From NCBI RefSeq assembly GCF_030272615.1, contig NC_081414.1, positions 232,920,733 to 232,984,732 of the forward strand: a stretch of DNA of 64,000 nucleotides, read 5' to 3'. The notes below the pieces were generated by a model. That model did no database searches. It was not told the origin of the DNA and saw only the letters and a program-made list of their open reading frames with translations. How positions within the stretch are numbered: position 1 is the first letter of the stretch; the number at the start of each line of letters is the position of its first letter. Positions 1-10,046 of the stretch are shown piece by piece. The position numbers and the translations under genes were made by a program. The DNA comes from Cryptomeria japonica. Lineage: Eukaryota; Streptophyta; Pinopsida; Cupressales; Cupressaceae.

Positions 1-240
1 CATGTGTTAGAACACACATGCATGACCCCTTAGGACCACTTAAGGCCCCTTGTGACACATGTGCACCCCTTAGGACCTATTAGGACCACATAAGACCAAA
101 TGGTGTCGCAAGGGGTCTTATATGGTTCTGAGGGGTCACGCATGTGTTAGAACACATGCGTCACCCCTTAGGACCACTAAAGGCCCCTTGTGAAACATGT
201 GCACCCCTTAAGACCTATTAGGGTCCCACATAAGACCAAG
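1..240. repeat. 140-bp tandem repeat, about 1.7 copies
   Basis: The block starting catgtgttagaacacacatg at position 1 returns at 141, giving a 140-bp period. The second copy is cut off near 240. Each copy carries several short words of the type ccccttaggaccac. Positions 120-150 read on the opposite strand resemble positions 11-40, so the unit is also partly self-complementary. No ORF lies here. The window starts inside the array, so its true length is unknown. Confidence 0.8.
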
Positions 241-657
241 TTAGGACCTATTAATTAATTTGTATATGCAAAATTATAAATTAATTGTAAATTAATTTGA
301 CTTAATTTGACTAATTTTCAAATTAATTATTGTATATGTAAATAAATGTAATTGTAAATTAGACATATATTGAAATTTAAAAAATTAAATTTATAGTTGT
401 TTAAATTTCTTTTGTGCATAGATCTCTAGAAATTTACCTTAAATTTGTCTTTATATCTAGAAAATTTTAACTCAAGTATGCATTTATGACGTTTAAATTG
501 CTTTTAAATGTATATATCTAATTTTTTAAATTTGCATGTTTAAATATGTTTAAAATGATTTAAATGTATGTATACGTTTTTAATTATTGTTTAATGTGTA
601 CTACATACATGCACATGTGCAAATATATATATAGATCTACATTATCCACTCGCATCA
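241..657. other. AT-rich non-coding stretch
   Basis: Strongly A+T-rich sequence with repeated ttaaattt and aattaatt words. I see no ORF, no repeat array and no recognisable regulatory element beyond generic TATA-like words. Confidence 0.5.
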
Positions 658-1968
658 TGTCTGACGAGCCTGGATCACATAACACACGTAGTTCTAAGCC
701 TAGGGTTCACCCTTGTGGGAGTTAGCAGACGTCACATAGGTCTGCAACAACTCCACAAGAGAGACAACAACTCTACAATCAGACAACAAAGGCACTCCAA
801 CGTGCCTTAGAACATTTAAATATCACTTTGGGAAACATGAGTGATCAAACAAATAAACAAAGGGGTGAGACTATTAGACATGAGCTAGTTCATATGATTG
901 ATCTCCTCGACAATATAATCCATATGACAAGGTCAATGCAGAAGAATTATATAGATCCCTTTCATGCAATGTACATGGTATTATGAAATGGGACACGGTG
1001 AATGATAGGGTTTCCACAACTGATGTCCATGTTTCCTCATTATCAGGGCTTTGGTAGGGTGAAAGGCTATATGCCTACCAGGTGCAAAGATGCACTAGTA
1101 GCACCATTTATCTATCCTAGATGGTTAGCCACTCATCATAGGTGGCCCCAAAAGGATGAGTTGCCCCTTTATTTCTGCAAACAATTGTTTGCAGAGTTTC
1201 ATTTGTTGGATGATGTTGATTACATCGATTTTCCAAAACATGCTGGACAAGGGAAGGGCATATTTTCAGATAAGTTTAGATGACCAGGTGCACCCCCACC
1301 TGTTAATAAACGAGCATTGATTGGTACAAACCTTGTGGTTCTTCCCAAGAGTGCGGACCTAGCACATGCTGCAAATAGTGTACCAAATGACAGTCGACAG
1401 TCCATATTTTCTAGTATTGCTACTATAGCCACACAAGTGGATGAGATGACATTAGATCGGGTGGGTAGATATTTTTTGTGCTCTCATACTAGCATTCATG
1501 ATGTATCAGCGAGTGATGATCCATATGTTCAAGTAGACATAACATCACCGATGGATGTTGCACACATGCATGACACAGATCCTTTATGGCAGATGAGTGC
1601 ATGCTTATCTAGTGATCTCTTAGATGCATATCAGGTCATTGCTATGGAGCATGTGATCATTTGTTAGGCATGCACTTGGTAGACCACGTGCATCTAGCCA
1701 TGGTTGTGAGCATACAAATTCTCAGCCTACTGCTGCTGCACATCCTATTGCCTCGCCCCAACATACATCAATTGGTCAGGATACACCTCCTCCTCCTGTT
1801 TATACATCAATTGATCGAGCCACAATACCTGGTACTGGATTTTTGGGGATGATCACTACCATGCTTATGGAGCCAGACGGTGAGGGGGATCATGTTGTAG
1901 TGGGCTCCTTGCATGATTCTGACATCGGCAGGATCAGACGAGCCTTACATGTTGTAGGAGAACAATGA
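658..1968 (+). pseudogene. decayed protein-coding gene, family not recognised
   Basis: An ATG at 658 opens a hydrophilic reading frame (Ser/Thr/Gln-rich start, MSDEPGSHNTRSS) that meets a TAG after 22 codons. The sequence continues as protein-like text to about 985, shifts frame, and resumes at 1002 with an aromatic-rich stretch (RYPRW-like, ELPLYFCKQLF, DYIDFPKHAGQGKG). It reads through a single TGA at 1281 into a second domain to 1664. After another frame change it ends in a Pro/Ser/Thr-rich tail and a stop at 1966-1968. Two or three frame changes plus isolated stops mean it cannot make the full protein as it stands. I do not recognise the family. The exon-like blocks at 2128-2860 may be its 3' exons. 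Confidence 0.45.
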
Positions 1969-2052
1969 ATTATATAATATATAATTTACTAATTTTAATT
2001 TAGAAATTTAATATAGCTACTTGATTGTACACATGAACTACATAGATTAAAT

Positions 2053-2055
<3 letters not shown>

Positions 2056-2101
<46 letters not shown>
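2056..2101. repeat. (TA)n microsatellite
   Basis: An uninterrupted run of about 23 TA dinucleotides between the decayed gene and the duplicated exon pair. Confidence 0.9.
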
Positions 2102-2107
<6 letters not shown>

Positions 2108-2127
2108 GTATGTTTTGAACTATATAG

Positions 2128-2860
2128 GGTATCACGTTAGGGTCAATGTATGGAGATTTGGATGCTGCCACTGACCCAGTTGTTTATTAGGAGACACAGG
2201 TATAGATAAAGTTTAAATTATTTTTTTTTTGTTTTTAAGTTCTATTTAAATGGATATCTAGGTTTTGATTAAATAATTTCAAGCGATTTAAATTATATAT
2301 ATCAAACAAAATGTGCGCATTGTCTAGGATGAGCGAGCATTGTGCAGGATGAGTCATTCATCCTGCAAACGTTCTAGAGTATAGCATGCATGTGAGGGAG
2401 GTGTTAGAGACCTCGAGGTATGTTTATCTACAACCACTTGTACATGTACATGTTCAAGTAGATTAGATTTGATCTTTAAAATAAATTACATATATATATA
2501 TATATTTAAAACTTAAAATGAATGTTTAAATAATGTACATGTTCAAATTCATGTTCATGTTTAATTTATATTGCAAGCACAGGGGGTGATGTTTGAGGAT
2601 TTGAACATTGCCACCGACCCTGTTCATCAGGAGACACAGGTACATACATTATAAATTTAAATTAATTTAATCTTAAATATTTAAGTTCTATTTTTAAAGG
2701 GTTAGTTTGCAAATTATAAATATATGTGTACATGTATATCTAACAAAATTTCAACATTGCGGGATGCACCACTATCACGCAGGTTGAGTTCCTCATCACA
2801 TAGACGTCCTAGAATCCTGCATGCACATGGTGGCGATGTTAGAGACTCTTCAAAGGTATG
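2128..2860 (+). pseudogene. tandemly duplicated pair of small exons
   Basis: Two exon-like blocks occur twice in the same order, about 440 bp apart. Block A is at about 2140-2201 and 2583-2639; both copies end GAGACACAG followed by GT. Block B is at about 2321-2418 and 2760-2856; both follow a similar pre-acceptor (aacaaaat...) and both end before GTATGT. The copies match better as protein than as DNA: A reads (Y/F)xDLxxATDPV...ETQ and B reads RxSxSSxxRxRxxHAxxGxVRD. Both A and B are phase 0 to phase 0. Copy 1 of A has TAG where copy 2 has CAG. A possible third start of A (attgcaagcacatggatcgg) lies near 2962. They are probably 3' exons of the unknown gene at 658-1968. Confidence 0.5.
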
Positions 2861-3520
2861 TTTGTCTATGTACAAATTCTCATAATCTATGTTACTTAAT
2901 TTTTTTTACTCTAGTACATACAAATTAGATGTTTAATGTATGATTTTATGCGTGCATACTCTATTGCAAGCACATGGATCGGGACATGCTTTAGGGCAAG
3001 GCCTCGAGTGACCCATTCTTTATATATATATTTGTGTGTGTGTGTGTGTGTGTGCACATTTTATAGGCATTTCATATATTTGTACATGTGTACTAGACAT
3101 TTCATACATGTGTATTGTACACATTTCATATGCGTATGTGTACTAGATATTTATTTTCCATATTTCATGTGTGTGTGTGTATGTGTTAGATAGATCTACA
3201 CTTCATAGACATATATGTGTATGTGTTAGATAGATCTACATTTCATACTACTTTGCACGCTTGTATATAAATAGATTACATTTTTGAAAGTTAAGTGTTT
3301 AAATGATAGAATCTCTACGTCATTTGAATTTAGTTAAGTGTTCTAGTTAATTGTACATATGTATGTGAAAGTTAAGTGTTTATGTATATTTTAGTTGTTC
3401 ATTGTTAAACAAATTTAGTCGTTAAAATTTAATTTAGTTGTTCATTTTAGTTAAGTTTTTATGTACATGTTTAATGAACTTACTTCAAAAATTTAATGAA
3501 CTTATGTCCATGATGCAAAT
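2861..3520. other. non-coding, with a (TG)n tract
   Basis: A+T-rich sequence with a short (TG)n run at about 3033-3054 and loosely repeated words around acatttcata(c/t) and gttagatagatctaca(c/t)ttcata (near 3190 and 3230). The open frame through the TG tract is low-complexity and I do not regard it as a gene. Confidence 0.5.
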
Positions 3521-4110
3521 ATCCCCTTAAATCCCCTTAAGACCACTTAAAACACCTTAGGACAACATAATTAGATGAATCCAAACAACATAATTAAATG
3601 AAACAATATATGTGTAAATATAAATGAAATTAATGTGTATAGATGAATAAAACAAATCCATGTATGTGTAAAAATATAAAAGAATCAATGACGTAAATAT
3701 CCCCTTAAATCCCCTTAAGACCACTTAAAACACCTTAGGACAACATAATTAGATGAATCCAAATGACATAATCAAATGAAACAATATATTTGTAAATATA
3801 AATGAAATGAATGTACATAGATGAGTATAACGAATCCATGCATGTGTAAAAATATAAAAGAATCAATAACACAAATATCCCCTTAAATCCCCTAAAGACC
3901 ACTTAAAACACCTTAAGACAACACAATTAGTTGTTCATTTTAGTGAAACTATATATACATGCGTAACTATACATACAACATAATTAAATGAAACTATACA
4001 TGTGTAAATCAAAATTAAATGAATACATAGGTGAATAAAATGAATCCATGCATGTGTACAAATATAAATGAATCCATACATGTGTTTAAATGACCCCTTA
4101 AGACAACATG
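3521..4110. repeat. 178-bp tandem repeat, about 3 copies
   Basis: The word atccccttaaatccccttaag starts at 3521, 3699 and 3877 (the last with one change), an exact 178-bp period. A diverged fourth remnant (tgaccccttaagacaacatg) is at about 4091. Each unit holds the core ccttaagaccacttaaaacaccttaggacaac-like text followed by AT-rich filler with gaatccat. The core words resemble those in the 140-bp repeat at 1-240. The array sits between the 3' ends of two convergent decayed genes. Confidence 0.85.
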
Positions 4111-4418
4111 TAATGAAATGAATCCATACACATAAATAAAATTAACAATTAAAATCAATATGTATACATGTTCAATGCATAGACACAAAATATTTAATTT
4201 AAGAATAAAACATGTAAAATCAACGTATAAAACGTAAAATAAATGCATCAACAAAACTAAATTTCTACAAGTTATCCAAATTGCTACACATGTCTAGAAA
4301 TATCTAAATATATATATGAGTTTATCAAAATAAGACCCATCTAATATAATTTACTTGTTCAAACATGACAAGTGAACTTAAAACTTGTGGTACATATAAT
4401 CTGGATCCTCCCTATCTT

Positions 4419-4765
4419 TTAAATTTCTAATTTTTTTTCATGATCTTCAATAGGCAACCTCCACTTTTGGTTGCCACGTCCTCTTTTTGGCAATGTCTCC
4501 AACTGCAATCTTGTTGCAATTACTAAGGGACTGTAGTGTAGAACTTTTTGGCCAGACATATAATCAATGAATGTTACACCATTTGTATCTATCTTTATTT
4601 GTTGATAATAGGTGCCTTCAACAACAATTGAACCAGTGGGATATTGTTGCCCATCATCATCACTAATTGATTGCAATAACTTGCATTTTGGTTGTGTGCA
4701 TCTCAGTAGATAATAATCTACACTTTTAGTATTGTCAAGATCAACAATCACTGCGAAAAAGTCAC
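4419..4765 (-). pseudogene. split transposase-like gene, last exon (C-terminal)
   Basis: Read on the minus strand, a pyrimidine-rich tract ending TTTTCACAG (acceptor) precedes an open exon that starts GTGACTTTTTCGCAGTG and ends at a TAA at 4419-4421. It encodes about 115 residues (DFFAVIVDLDN..., CTQPKCKLLQ, GTYYQQIKI, KRGRGNQKW). The previous exon ends ACA-G at 4918 and this one starts GT, so the codon GGT is rebuilt exactly across the 152-bp intron (4766-4917). This exon itself has no premature stop. It is the C-terminal part of the protein whose HTH and core exons lie at 41.2-39.8 kb and 22.8-22.2 kb. The function of this end is unknown. Confidence 0.6.
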
Positions 4766-4917
4766 CTGTGAAAATAGACCGTGCATGTATATATATTATA
4801 AGCAATATTAGTTCATTACACATTATTAAATTAATTTTGAACAATATTAAATTAATGAAGAATTTAAAAATTTGTACATGTACATATATGTAATTTATAA
4901 AATATGCATGCATGCAC

Positions 4918-5214
4918 CTGTAACAACTAAATCAGAAACATGTTCATAGTCAACTGAATATAGAGGATCACGAATACCAATAATGTCACTATCTTCATAA
5001 GGAGGCATTGTGTAAAATTCTTTCATTTCCCATTGCAAAACATATCCATTAGAAATATTTTGACAATGAGTATCTCTTCTGTTTGCAATGCAATCAACAC
5101 AAAAGCATGATTTTCCTCTTGCAAGAATAACACGAGGCTTGCTAAATCCCGTAGTCATGACTTGATGAAAACTTCTAATACCATTAATTGATTGACAATT
5201 ATAAGGATTTGATC
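4918..5214 (-). pseudogene. split transposase-like gene, Cys-rich exon
   Basis: The minus-strand reading starts near 5214 with DRSNPYNCQSINGIRSFHQV and runs to a donor ACAG|GTGCAT at 4918/4917. It encodes about 97 residues with a CFCVDC motif (possible metal-binding cysteines), then YVLQWEMKEFYTMP. The frame is open throughout. The upstream acceptor has lost its AG and is not certain. The intron before it holds a large (TA)n microsatellite. Wording such as RSFHQV... and KSCFCxxC fits the region that follows the catalytic core in the eukaryotic transposase-like family I have in mind; that assignment is from memory and uncertain. Confidence 0.55.
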
Positions 5215-5283
5215 GATCAATATTTGATAATACAAAAATTATTTAGTCAATTCTAGTTCATTTCACACACACACACACAGAGG

Positions 5284-5413
<130 letters not shown>

Positions 5414-5457
5414 AACTCAAGAACACCAAGAATGTTTAAGAATATATATATATATAC

Positions 5458-5559
5458 TTTTAACTTCCCAAAAACAACACTTGTTGTAAGCTGTATCACG
5501 AGCAACAAAATGATTTTTGCACCATTCAATAATATCATTAGAATTACGTATGGTGTTAT
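5458..5559 (-). pseudogene. split transposase-like gene, small exon after the Gypsy-1 insertion
   Basis: On the minus strand a good acceptor (TTCTGTACAG) at 5561-5560 is followed by a 102-bp open exon. It encodes [14 protein letters not shown] and then NKCCFWEVK, and ends at a GTATAT donor (5457-5456). The exon starts with AT, which completes the single G left at the end of the exon at 22159 to give GAT. The partner exon lies 16.6 kb away, on the other side of Gypsy-1 (5599-22087), so Gypsy-1 lies wholly inside this intron. The acceptor is only 40 bp from the end of Gypsy-1. Confidence 0.6.
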
Positions 5560-5598
5560 CTGTACAGAAGCTCTTTCTTTAGAAAATTGGACAACCCA

Positions 5599-6914
5599 TG
5601 TAAAAACCCACCTTACTTAACCCAACAAAATTTGACCACTTTTTTTGTTTTGTTTACTTTAATCATTTGTGTTTGATTCAATCGCATACTCTGGGCATCC
5701 ATCCATTAGGATTAGGCATTCATCCATCCAGGATGAGCATCTAACCATACGAGTTAGGCATATGTCCATATGAAGCAGAAGGTTTCATCTATCCAATACG
5801 AGATAGGCATCTACCCATACGGGGTAGGCATCTATCCAATTGGGATAGGAGGTTCTCTGGCCAGAGACTTAGACTCATCGGGACCATTCGAGTCCCGAGT
5901 CACTCACTAAGTACTACACTCTTCTAATAGGAGTGCACCGAGGTTGCCGTCCTTAGGAGAAATCAAAATAACATAATACAAGCTTGAATTCTGCCTCGGG
6001 ATTTGGCTTAAAGCCTCAGGAAGTCAAGCGAATCCATATGGGATTCCTTCCAAGTATGCATTGAATTACTTTTTCCTTTTTATTATACTTATCTTTCAAA
6101 TTAGGATTCTTCTCAATCCTTCTTCTTACCAAAACCTAGACCCCATCCACGAACGCCTGAGTACTAGGGACAACTCCGTCCCTAGACTGCCTACATACCC
6201 GTTTCGGCACGGAATCAAGGTGTAAAGTATACAGTTCTATTTTCTACTCTATGGTTTGATGTAAACTGATTAGTGGGTACGCAACCCTTTCTAGGGTCAA
6301 TGTCCCAAACAATTTCTCTACAGTTGCTACCCATGGTGGTAGCACTTAAGAAAAGGCTCAAGGTGGCCTATTGCTTGTGGCCTAAAACAACTAGATCCTA
6401 ATACCTATCATAAGCGTCACCCTTGACCCAATTGCCAATCATTAACAACTCTTCGAGATTAAATCAATTTCATAAAAGCATTTCACTTAATCAACCTTAA
6501 AGGGGGTTTACTATGGTTTAACTCAGCGGATGTAAAATCATTTAAGGATTATCTTATTAGATTATCAATCCAAAGGGGATTACCCGCCCCTTGGATTTTA
6601 ACTTCCAAGTGTCCCTTATTACTCCTTGACAATTTATAGGGACGATGCCACAAACGTCATTGATGCAGCTTTATTAGCCGTTAAGTGCAGTAGTTCAACA
6701 TGATAACATTACCCGTAAGTGTGACTCAGAGGCACCGTAAATATCGAATGCTGCTAGGTTTTGGTTTTCTGACTTCCTTTATTTAGTTTTCTTAACTAAG
6801 AAGCTATGAAAAACATCATGCTTGGAAACAATTATGAATTGAACGTGCATAATTAGGCATTGCAAAGCTTAATTAATTGAAATAACTACTTGATGAACCA
6901 CATGGAATAAAAAC
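5599..6914 (-). repeat. Gypsy-1 left (3') LTR, first part
   Basis: Matches the right LTR (from 19144) base for base over long stretches from TGTAAAAACCCACCTTACTT up to gtggtagcacttа-type sequence near 6348. The remaining about 570 bp (6349-6914) is absent from the right LTR, so one LTR has lost it or the other has gained it. The LTR is then interrupted by the inverted-LTR element. 6910-6914 (AAAAC) is the target site duplicated by that insertion. Confidence 0.88.
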
Positions 6915-7694
6915 TGTAGACACCTAAAATTGTCATGTCTAATTAAATAAATATTTTATTTATTTAATTATCTAAGCCTAATTCTTCTATTGATTAAATA
7001 AATCTTTATTTATTTAATTAATTCATTTATCCTCTTCTAGCCTTATTTCTCATTTAAATAAATACACTTATTTATTTAAATTATCCTTTGCCTAAATTAA
7101 ATAAATATTCTTATTTATTTAATTATCCCACTTCTACTATTAATTAAATAAATCTTTATTTATTTAATTAATTCATTAGCTTTTTCTACACATGACACAT
7201 GCCATGCATCTCTTAATTCATACACTACCTACCCCTTTCATTATTTTACTATTTCTTCTACCTACCCTCTAATCCTAGCCGACCTCTCTTTTTACACCTC
7301 TCAATCTTAACCCTCCATTTCATATTGTGTCTTCTATTTAAGGAGATACTTTCTTCATTATCGGACCCTAATCACTCATGCTAATGATCTTTCATGCAAC
7401 TTGCTACACTACGATCCTACTTGCAACCACATTCCGTTCTTTGTTGAGCTCTTGTGCATATAAAATCTGAGAGCAAATATATCAAGCAAGATCAATGGAG
7501 ATAGGAAGAATGGAGATCAAAACCCTATTGGACATGTGATGGTATAATCTTTGTGATTTATTGTGATTTGCATTGTCTTAGGTAATCTTCATATGTTATG
7601 GTGGATTTTTGTTATTGTTAGGCTAGGGTTTTGTGGTTGAATCAAGTTAGCCTTTCAATCTTGTTATTATTGTTATCCATTTTCACCGTATACA
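6915..7694 (+). repeat. forward LTR of the inverted-LTR element
   Basis: 780 bp, TG...CA. The 5' third holds five hairpins of the type ATTAAATAAAT-loop-ATTTATTTAAT (6941-7170). A TATA-like word TATTTAAGG is at about 7334-7342. The 3' end TATACA is directly followed by a primer-site-like sequence. Confidence 0.88.
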
Positions 7695-7715
7695 TTTTGG
7701 CACGCCCGGTGGGAC
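7695..7715 (+). promoter_or_regulatory. putative primer binding site
   Basis: TTTTGGCACGCCCGGTGGGAC follows the LTR directly. The TGGCACGCCC wording is a TGG-initial primer site as in other plant LTR elements. I cannot name the tRNA with confidence. Confidence 0.5.
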
Positions 7716-7799
7716 TCTTGTCCCTTTGCATTTAACCTTTTTGTTGCAGATTTTGCGTTTTTGAAGTTGCAGATCGGACATTTTTTTCGATGACATTTT

Positions 7800-8065
7800 T
7801 GGTATTTCCGCGTCTGCGAGTGTTCGGATCGCGTCTCTGAGTTTCAGGAGCGTTTGCGGAGGCAGGAATCGCGTCTGTGTTTTCAACAAATTTTGTTTTG
7901 CAGGTTTCCGACAGGGGCGTCTGTGTTACATAATCGCGTCTGCGTTACTTTTGATCGCGTCTGTGTCCGCGACGGGCGTCTGTGTGTTTTGGCCGCGTCT
8001 GTGCATTACAGAACCGCGTCTGTGTCCTAAAGACGCGTCTGTGTCTGGTATAACAGCGTCTGTGT
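7800..8065 (+). repeat. leader array of CGCGTCTGTGT-type motifs, block 1
   Basis: About eleven copies of (C)GCGTCTGTG(T) occur at irregular 15-40 bp spacing (near 7808, 7831, 7870, 7916, 7936, 7956, 7975, 7993, 8015, 8035 and 8056). They are separated by unrelated words such as ttacagaac and tttaattga. The motif is GC-rich and contains CG, unlike the surrounding DNA. It lies in the untranslated leader between the LTR and gag. Confidence 0.75.
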
Positions 8066-9289
8066 TTTTACTGTTTCGAAATTTTAAATCTTTCTTTGAT
8101 TCAGTTTTCGGATTTCGTACCTAGGGTTTCAGATCTGGTTTATTTTTGGACTAACCCTTGCAGATCTAGCTAACCAAGTTTGTGCAGCTTGTTTTAGAAG
8201 CAAAAAACGTTTTTTGTTGAAGGCCCCTTTTTCACAGTCTTTTTGGGTTTTTCTAAAATTTACCTAACTTGTGTGCTTGCAGGAAGGGGTGATCATTTGA
8301 AACAACCCAAACTACTAACAACTTTTGCTGTAGGGCCTTGGCTAGGGTTTTGAAATTTTGTTGTGTGCCTTGTTTTCATAGATTAGCAAACACTTCCATT
8401 GGTGCACTAAAATTGAATCATTGTCTTTTGTGTCTTGAGCAATAGGCTCTTTTTGTTTATTCTTTAGAGGGCCTGTCTTCCCGTGTGGTCATTAGGACTA
8501 CTAGTGAGAAGAGGACGACCCAAGTGGTAGCGAGGAAAACCCACCTCATCCAAACCACTATAATCAAATGTATTCATGGTGAAAACTATGGATAACGTGT
8601 GCTGATTAGTTCATACCGACACTATGTCTCCCCATAAACCCGTTTGATCAAATTTATTTGATCATTTGTAGGGCGTAACCCCTACCGGCTAGGAGCCTTC
8701 TGTATTTACAGAGTTGAAAGTGCCGCATGTATGGCCACACGAGCGGATGCCCTTACTAGCACCATTTTGTCTTAGAGGCCCAAATCCTTCTAGTTGTTGG
8801 GGCAGGAGGTCGGACCTCTGGTAGCGGCCCACACACATACGGTTCTTAGTAGAGATACAAAGTTCGCCATGGGGAGTTTTCATGGGGACTGATGCTTGGC
8901 TGACTCGAGAAGTGAGTGCCGAGGGTGGAGCCAGTGAGGTCAAGCATCTAAGTATCCGCTCTGAATAGCGTAGCCTCGGGGGTAAAACCCCATGTGGGAT
9001 CAACAACTATTGTCTTGGCCAGCCATAAGAATTGTGCTTGACTTATGTTAAACATTCAAACATTCAAGACCAAACAACAAAACATTGTGTCTTTTGTGTC
9101 TTCAAGTGTATGCAAAACATTTTACATCAAACAACACACTTTTCTTGGAGTCATTTTGGAGTCTAAACACTAGCAAACATTGAGTCCTCATCAACATTGT
9201 GTCCTCTTGTCACGAAAAATAGTCAAACAGTCAGATTTGGTCACAGTAAAACAACTTCACAGATTGGAAAAATTGCACGAAGTTTACAG
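8066..9289 (+). other. leader of the inverted-LTR element, no gene seen
   Basis: Untranslated leader sequence. Several short frames are open on both strands, but none has protein-like composition or resembles gag or pol. Confidence 0.5.
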
Positions 9290-9550
9290 AAACGTGTCTG
9301 TGTCTGTTTTAACCGCGTTCGGGTCATCTAAGCGCGTCTGTGAAGGGCAGAATAGTGTCTGTGTTGAACAGAGACACGTCTGTGTCTGGTAATCGCGTAT
9401 GTGAAGTATACAGTCGCGTCTGTGTCCAGAATTGCAAAAACTTTACAGTCCAGCAAACATCAACAGGAAAATCGCAGAAGCGCGTCTGGGTTAAACATAG
9501 TAGCGTCTGTGTCAGGAAACCGCGTCTGTGAAGGATACAGTCGCATCTAT
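9290..9550 (+). repeat. leader array of CGCGTCTGTGT-type motifs, block 2
   Basis: About ten more copies of the same motif as block 1, some with single changes (cgtgtctgtgtctg near 9294, cgcgtctgtgaagg near 9332 and 9522, cgcgtctgtgtcc near 9415, cgcgtctgggtt near 9480). Neighbouring copies also share flanks (gaagtatacagtcgcgtctgtg versus gaaggatacagtcgcatcta), so parts of the block arose by local duplication. Confidence 0.75.
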
Positions 9551-10046
9551 GTTCAAAATTGCAAGAAAATTTTAGAGTCCAACAAACAAGAGAAATCAGT
9601 TTCGGAATACTTGAGCTTCCTAGGTTGCTTCTTCAGGTTTCATCTAGCATTCAACCTGTCTCTGGGTCTCACACAGTCCATCATTGCTTCACATTTCATT
9701 TTACATTCATACTTGTCTAAACTTGAGTTAAAAGGTCACTTGCTTGTCCTCATCATACTTTGTCAACATACTACATACAACAACACTTTGCTAAGTGGTC
9801 CCTCATCAAGGTTTCTTACCTTTGGGTCTCATTTGGTCTTACTTAGGGTCAAGGTCAGCTTACCTCATCAAGAGAAACTATCCTCTCTTTGGAAGTCACA
9901 CCTACTCTACTACTTACATACTTGGTCTTACACTTTGGACATTGCAAGTAAACTTCAGATTCATTTACATTCCATACAACTCTTGATCTTCCATACTCTT
10001 TCCATTTTTCATCTAGTCTCTCACATCTTGGTCAAACACCTAGTTC
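9551..10046 (+). other. leader segment upstream of gag
   Basis: The remainder of the untranslated leader, rich in cttac/catac words. A frame is open through it from 9401 but its composition is not protein-like. It ends just before the gag ATG. Confidence 0.45.

Noticed and set aside
2936-3193. Cys/Val-rich ORF at the TG tract
   Set aside because: The cysteines come from (TG)n; composition only.
3521-4110. CRISPR-like array
   Set aside because: The repeat units are contiguous 178-bp tandem copies without unique spacers, in plant nuclear DNA.
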